From NCBI GenBank assembly GCA_949127645.1, contig CASBQM010000782.1:1-8696 (forward strand): a stretch of DNA of 8,696 nt, given 5' to 3'. Positions 5,728-8,696 of this stretch are shown in pieces (position 1 is the first letter of the stretch; the number at the start of each line of letters is the position of its first letter). The notes under the pieces were generated by a model. That model had not been told where the DNA came from. It was given only the letters and a program-made list of their open reading frames with translations, and did no database searches. The DNA comes from Synechococcales cyanobacterium PMM_0036. GTDB lineage: Bacteria; Cyanobacteriota; Cyanobacteriia; Elainellales; Elainellaceae. The position numbers and the translations under genes were made by a program.

Positions 5728-6327
5728 ATGACTACCATTCAGTCTAATCAACGCTTGACTTCTCCAAACCCCAAACCGCTTTGTCAGATCGTGGGGTTCG
5801 CCTGTTTAACAGGATTTATTTTAGATATCCTAGTCATGACTTTTCCCCTTCAGTTGGGCAACCTGGCTTGGCGCGTGGGTTTCCTTCAACAACTGGGCGA
5901 TCGCAGCATTATTCTGCTCTTTGGTATCGCGCTCCTAATGTATGGTGTGATCGACTTTACGCCTTGGCGCAAGCGGCTAGCCTTCATCTGTCTGGGGTTG
6001 GGTGTGGCATTCATCCTATCGAGCATCTTGATGATTAGCGACGGTTTTGCATTAAGGGAACGAGCCGTCATTGAAATTAACGCGCAGCAAGACCAGATGC
6101 AAACCCAAATTCAGAAAGTGAAAGAGAACCCAAAATTGGTTCCTCAGATCACGCCAGAAAAGCTACAACAAGCCTCTCAAACTGTCGTTAGTCAAGCTGA
6201 ATCAGCAAAACAAAATGCCCAAACTGGAACCTTTAAGACAAGCTTTTCTGGTTTCGGCAACCTCTTAGTAGTAGGTTTGGCTTTGATTGGTTTGGGACAA
6301 TATGGGATTCGCCCATCTAGATTTTGA
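5728..6327 (+). CDS. HpsJ-like membrane protein associated with exosortase
   Basis: The product is 199 residues with four predicted membrane segments, at about 21-40, 60-77, 84-104 and 178-194. Between the third and fourth lies a hydrophilic, Gln/Lys-rich helical stretch (about 110-165, for example QDQMQTQIQKVKENP and EKLQQASQTVVSQAESAKQ), which probably forms a coiled coil on one face of the membrane. This layout matches HpsJ-like proteins. HpsJ was named from the hormogonium polysaccharide (hps) genes of Nostoc punctiforme, and HpsJ-like proteins are encoded beside cyanobacterial exosortases. Its job is unknown; presenting the substrate or coupling sorting to polysaccharide export is inference. 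The start at 5728 follows a pyrimidine-rich leader (CTTCCCTTCCCC) with no Shine-Dalgarno sequence. The exosortase gene begins 33 bases after the stop and in the same frame, so the two are very likely cotranscribed. Confidence 0.75.
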   Translation: MTTIQSNQRLTSPNPKPLCQIVGFACLTGFILDILVMTFPLQLGNLAWRVGFLQQLGDRSIILLFGIALLMYGVIDFTPWRKRLAFICLGLGVAFILSSILMISDGFALRERAVIEINAQQDQMQTQIQKVKENPKLVPQITPEKLQQASQTVVSQAESAKQNAQTGTFKTSFSGFGNLLVVGLALIGLGQYGIRPSRF

Positions 6328-6360
6328 GGAGGCGATCGCAGAGACTATAAACAGAACGGC

Positions 6361-7299
6361 ATGACTAAACTCCTAAGAAAACAGAACTATCAGCGCTGCC
6401 TGAGTCTGCTCCAATTCAGCATCCGCACAAACCACAATCGCATTATGAGCTGTGGAGTTGTGATAGGGCTGTTCTATGGTGCAAAGTGGATAAGCTGTTT
6501 GCTGGAAGCGTTTTTACAAGGATCATCCAGTCCAGTTTTGAACTTTGGCTTTCTATACTTGGGGGTGGCGCAACTCTGGCGCGATCGCCACGTACTTCAA
6601 TCGTTGAAAAGTTACGAAGAAGAGCGAATTACCGGAGAGTGGCTAATTTTGGGTGGGGCAGGGGCATTTGCAGTCTGCCAATCGTCCTTTTCGATGCAGG
6701 CTTTTATCTGGCTGATCATCCTGCTCAGCATGGCTTGGAGTCGCTGGGGATTGGAGTTCTTTCAGCGGTTCTGGCTGCCTACGATACTCATAGCCGCTAG
6801 CCAATATCCAAGCTATGTCTTCCTCTCATCCCAGATTTGGCATATCGTCACTCCGCCAGATCTGCTGGAAAGCTTTATGGCTTGGGTCGGCAGTTTGATC
6901 TTTCAAGCTTTTGGTCATCCTGCCATTGCTCAAGCAGCTTTACTCTCTTTAGCCGTGCCTTTAGATCCTGCTAAATCAGTCTTAATTGGTTCGGGATGTA
7001 GTGGGTTTGATATGGCGTTTACGCTGGCGACTGGCAGCCTCATCCTGGGGCTATTTTTTCACCTGAACCGCTGGCTCGTGGCTCGGATGATGGCGATCGG
7101 CGTTGTGCTGGCGCTGCTGTTCAATGTTGGGCGGATTATCCTGCTGGCGATCGCGGTGGTTTATTGGGGCAGAGACTGGTTTAATTTTTGGCATGGGCCT
7201 TGGGGTGGACAAGTTTTTTCAGGAATTCTGTTTACGGTCTACTACTACAGTGTTCAAGGCTGGATTACTTCGCCTAAACCTAAAAGCAGTGATCGCTAG
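6361..7299 (+). CDS. Exosortase/archaeosortase family protein (cyanoexosortase)
   Basis: The product is 312 residues with about eight membrane segments. It carries the conserved exosortase catalytic set in order: Cys213 in SGCSGFDMAF, Arg258 in FNVGRIILL, and His278 in FNFWHGPWGGQ. The FHGPWGGQ-like ending is typical of cyanobacterial exosortases. The enzyme is an integral membrane cysteine transpeptidase or protease that recognises PEP-CTERM-type tails, cleaves near the motif and passes the protein onward to the surface. The obvious substrate is the PTPA-CTERM protein encoded two genes upstream. I would guess the cyanoexosortase C subtype because of the PTPA rather than PEP tail, but I could not verify the subtype. 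Start ATG 6361 is the only start codon between the in-frame upstream stop and the conserved region. The nearest Shine-Dalgarno-like sequence (GAGGAGG, 6326-6332) is 28 bases away, implying weak translation or coupling to the HpsJ-like gene. The converging kinase gene ends 19 bases downstream. Confidence 0.88.
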   Translation: MTKLLRKQNYQRCLSLLQFSIRTNHNRIMSCGVVIGLFYGAKWISCLLEAFLQGSSSPVLNFGFLYLGVAQLWRDRHVLQSLKSYEEERITGEWLILGGAGAFAVCQSSFSMQAFIWLIILLSMAWSRWGLEFFQRFWLPTILIAASQYPSYVFLSSQIWHIVTPPDLLESFMAWVGSLIFQAFGHPAIAQAALLSLAVPLDPAKSVLIGSGCSGFDMAFTLATGSLILGLFFHLNRWLVARMMAIGVVLALLFNVGRIILLAIAVVYWGRDWFNFWHGPWGGQVFSGILFTVYYYSVQGWITSPKPKSSDR

Positions 7300-7318
7300 C
7301 CATGCGACCCGATAGATT

Positions 7319-8696
7319 TCAGGTTCTCTGCCATCGACAAATCCACTTGTCTCGTCCGCCGCTGAAAATCTCATAGCCTGTTGCCGATGGACAAACTGCG
7401 ATCGCATTCACTGAATCTGTGTGTCCCAGCAGCGTTGTTTGCAATGCGCCGCTGCTAATATCCCAAAGCTTGATTGTTTTGTCCCAGCTTGCAGTGACCA
7501 GCGTTTTGCCGTCAGGGCTGAAGCTGAGCGCGGCGATCGCCCAAGAATGCCCGGTCAGGGTTTGCAGCAAATGTCCGGTCTGGACTTCCCACAGCTTTAC
7601 CGTGTTGTCTTCGCTGCCTGTCGCCACCATTTTGCTGTCTAGGCTAAAGGCAGTGGTCAGCACTGCCCAGGCATGACCAGCAAGAATGGTGGGCAGGTTT
7701 AAGGGCTTAGCCAATTTCCACAGCCGCGCTGTGCGATCGCAGCTTGTACTGGCAAGCCATTGCCCGTCTGGGCTGAAAGCGACTGCCGTCACCTGAAGTC
7801 CGTGTTTCAAAACCTGCGTCAGTTCACCCGATCGCCAATCCCACAGGCGAATGGTTTTATCCCAGCTTGCACTAGCGAGAGTTTGCCCATCGGGGCTGAG
7901 AGCAAGCGATCGCACTGAGCCTGTATGTCCTGTGAATGTCGTGATGACTTCACCCGCTCGCCAATCCCAGAGACGAATCGTTTTATCATCTCCAGCGCTA
8001 ATTAGCGTTGTGCCACAAGATGTAAAAGTTAGCGATCGCACTCTTTTGTCTAGAAGCATGACTAACCTCTGTTGAGTGGTCATATCCCAGAGACAAAGGG
8101 TTTTATCGTCTGCACTGGCAAGAATGGGCTTAGCGGGGTGAAGGGCGATCGCGTTTACGGCACTCGGAGCCAGTAGGACAGAGAGTGGGGCTTGAGATTT
8201 TAAGATTTGTTTAGGTTTACGGACAGTCTGCCGGACAGTCTGCCGGACAGTCTGCCTGATTCCCGATTCCTGAATTGCCTGGTCTGCGGTCTTAAACCTC
8301 AGATTCACGGCGTTCTGAATGAGCTGATCTAGCACTTTCGCCAGAGGATCGCTCACGGGTTGGGTCAGGCAGGAGCGCCAAATCCAGCGATCGTTGAGGT
8401 TGTCATATAGGTCAAAGGGCGAAACCTCTGTAAGCAGATGGATGCAGGTCACGCCCAGGCTGTATAAATCGCTGGCATAGATGGCTTTGCCTTGGGTCTG
8501 CTCAGGGGCAGCATATTCGGGACTGCCAATTAGGGTTTTGAGGTGGGTTTTGACGTGGGCAACCTCGATCGCTATGCCAAAATCCACTAGGGTTAGATGT
8601 TCTGGGGTTTGAATAATATTTTCGGGCTTGATGTCTTGGTGAATCACCTGATGCTGATGAATGATTTGGAGCAAGGGCAATAGCTCAGTCAAAAGC
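7319..8696 (-). CDS. Serine/threonine protein kinase with C-terminal seven-blade WD40 propeller (5' end outside window)
   Basis: The frame is open to the right edge, so the ATP-binding N-lobe (glycine loop, catalytic Lys) is not visible. Numbering from the codon at 8692, the catalytic loop is HQDIKPENI (His18, Asp20, Lys22, Asn25), the magnesium motif VDFG has Asp37, and the APE motif is at 62-64 within GSPEYAAPEQ. The Hanks-type core is therefore intact in its visible half. The usual Arg of HRD is Gln, making this a non-RD kinase, a variant I recall in other cyanobacterial kinases. A basic linker at 146-158 contains a tripled RQTV. From about 170 to the end there are seven WD40 units with GH...SPDG...LAS.S.DKTIRLWD patterns, enough for one closed propeller. 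Such kinases are presumed cytosolic signalling proteins in which the propeller binds partners. Converging with the exosortase gene at 19 bp does not imply shared function. The first in-window start-like codon (TTG 8692) is internal. Confidence 0.93.
   Translation of the reverse strand, partial: LLTELLPLLQIIHQHQVIHQDIKPENIIQTPEHLTLVDFGIAIEVAHVKTHLKTLIGSPEYAAPEQTQGKAIYASDLYSLGVTCIHLLTEVSPFDLYDNLNDRWIWRSCLTQPVSDPLAKVLDQLIQNAVNLRFKTADQAIQESGIRQTVRQTVRQTVRKPKQILKSQAPLSVLLAPSAVNAIALHPAKPILASADDKTLCLWDMTTQQRLVMLLDKRVRSLTFTSCGTTLISAGDDKTIRLWDWRAGEVITTFTGHTGSVRSLALSPDGQTLASASWDKTIRLWDWRSGELTQVLKHGLQVTAVAFSPDGQWLASTSCDRTARLWKLAKPLNLPTILAGHAWAVLTTAFSLDSKMVATGSEDNTVKLWEVQTGHLLQTLTGHSWAIAALSFSPDGKTLVTASWDKTIKLWDISSGALQTTLLGHTDSVNAIAVCPSATGYEIFSGGRDKWICRWQRT
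8221..8256. repeat. Perfect 12-bp triplication in the kinase linker
   Basis: GGACAGTCTGCC is repeated three times without mismatch (8221-8232, 8233-8244, 8245-8256). On the coding (minus) strand it gives RQTV three times plus a closing Arg in the linker between the kinase domain and the WD40 propeller. The length is a multiple of three, so copy-number changes would alter linker length without breaking the frame. Confidence 0.92.

Larger units (their letters stand above)
610..8152. repeat. Dispersed HIP1 octamers (GCGATCGC), 17 copies
   Basis: Exact copies begin at 610, 1573, 1958, 2081, 3022, 3671, 4397, 5897, 6332, 6581, 7147, 7398, 7533, 7733, 7906, 8032 and 8145. By chance about one copy would be expected every 65 kb in balanced DNA, so this is strong enrichment and the best single sign of a cyanobacterial genome. 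Most copies lie inside genes. The longest gap is 4405-5896, covering the whole PTPA-CTERM gene. Confidence 0.85.

Noticed and set aside
6325..6361. HpsJ-like and exosortase genes are in the same frame, separated by one TGA and 11 codons, suggesting read-through to a fusion
   Set aside because: Same-frame placement happens one time in three by chance, and I see no stop-codon context or structure that would favour read-through. Cotranscription is the simpler explanation.
7419..8075. Several plus-strand open frames opposite the WD40 region
   Set aside because: They are complementary shadows of the repetitive, high-scoring WD40 coding strand, with no independent start signals or recognisable domains.
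8692..8692. TTG at 8692 as the start of the kinase gene
   Set aside because: The frame is open to the window edge, and the kinase N-lobe, essential for the family, is missing downstream of it, so it must be an internal Leu codon.

Overview
The window looks like chromosomal DNA from a cyanobacterium. The palindrome GCGATCGC (HIP1) occurs 17 times in 8.7 kb by my count, spread through genes on both strands. The gene families also fit: a Tab2/Atab2-type protein, a Ser/Thr kinase fused to a WD40 propeller, and a PTPA-CTERM/exosortase pair. I cannot name the genus; a filamentous Leptolyngbya-like organism would be consistent but is not shown.

Left part (1-3991). The 3' end of a glycoside hydrolase family 3 (NagZ-like) gene runs in from the left edge. 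A 16-bp tandem duplication at its stop codon separates it from a pterin-4a-carbinolamine dehydratase gene whose product has an N-terminal signal-peptide-like extension. Facing this pair on the minus strand are a PmbA/TldE-type gene, a Tab2/Atab2-type gene (an RNA-binding family linked to photosystem mRNA translation), and a conserved-looking small basic coiled-coil protein with a hairpin after its stop.

Middle part (3992-4819). About 830 bp hold no recognisable gene. Positions 4221-4404 carry a degenerate 21-bp tandem array phased on a CGATCG-like core and partly organised as a 42-bp higher-order repeat. Next to it is a possible 52-codon minus-strand ORF, then the regulatory region of the next gene, with two adjacent inverted repeats and a good ribosome binding site.

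Right part (4820-7299) is the most interesting unit, a compact protein-sorting module. It encodes a secreted, cysteine-free substrate ending in a PTPA-CTERM sorting signal. A hairpin follows, then a four-helix HpsJ-like membrane protein, then a multi-pass exosortase with the Cys/Arg/His catalytic set. The simplest reading is a dedicated substrate-accessory-protease system: the substrate is exported, held in the membrane by its C-terminal helix, cleaved near PTPA by the exosortase, and delivered to the cell surface or extracellular matrix. The strong ribosome binding site of the substrate and its absence before the two membrane genes suggest high substrate and low enzyme output.

Right edge (7319-8696). 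A kinase-WD40 gene converges on the exosortase gene with only 19 bp between stop codons. Its 5' end lies outside the window.
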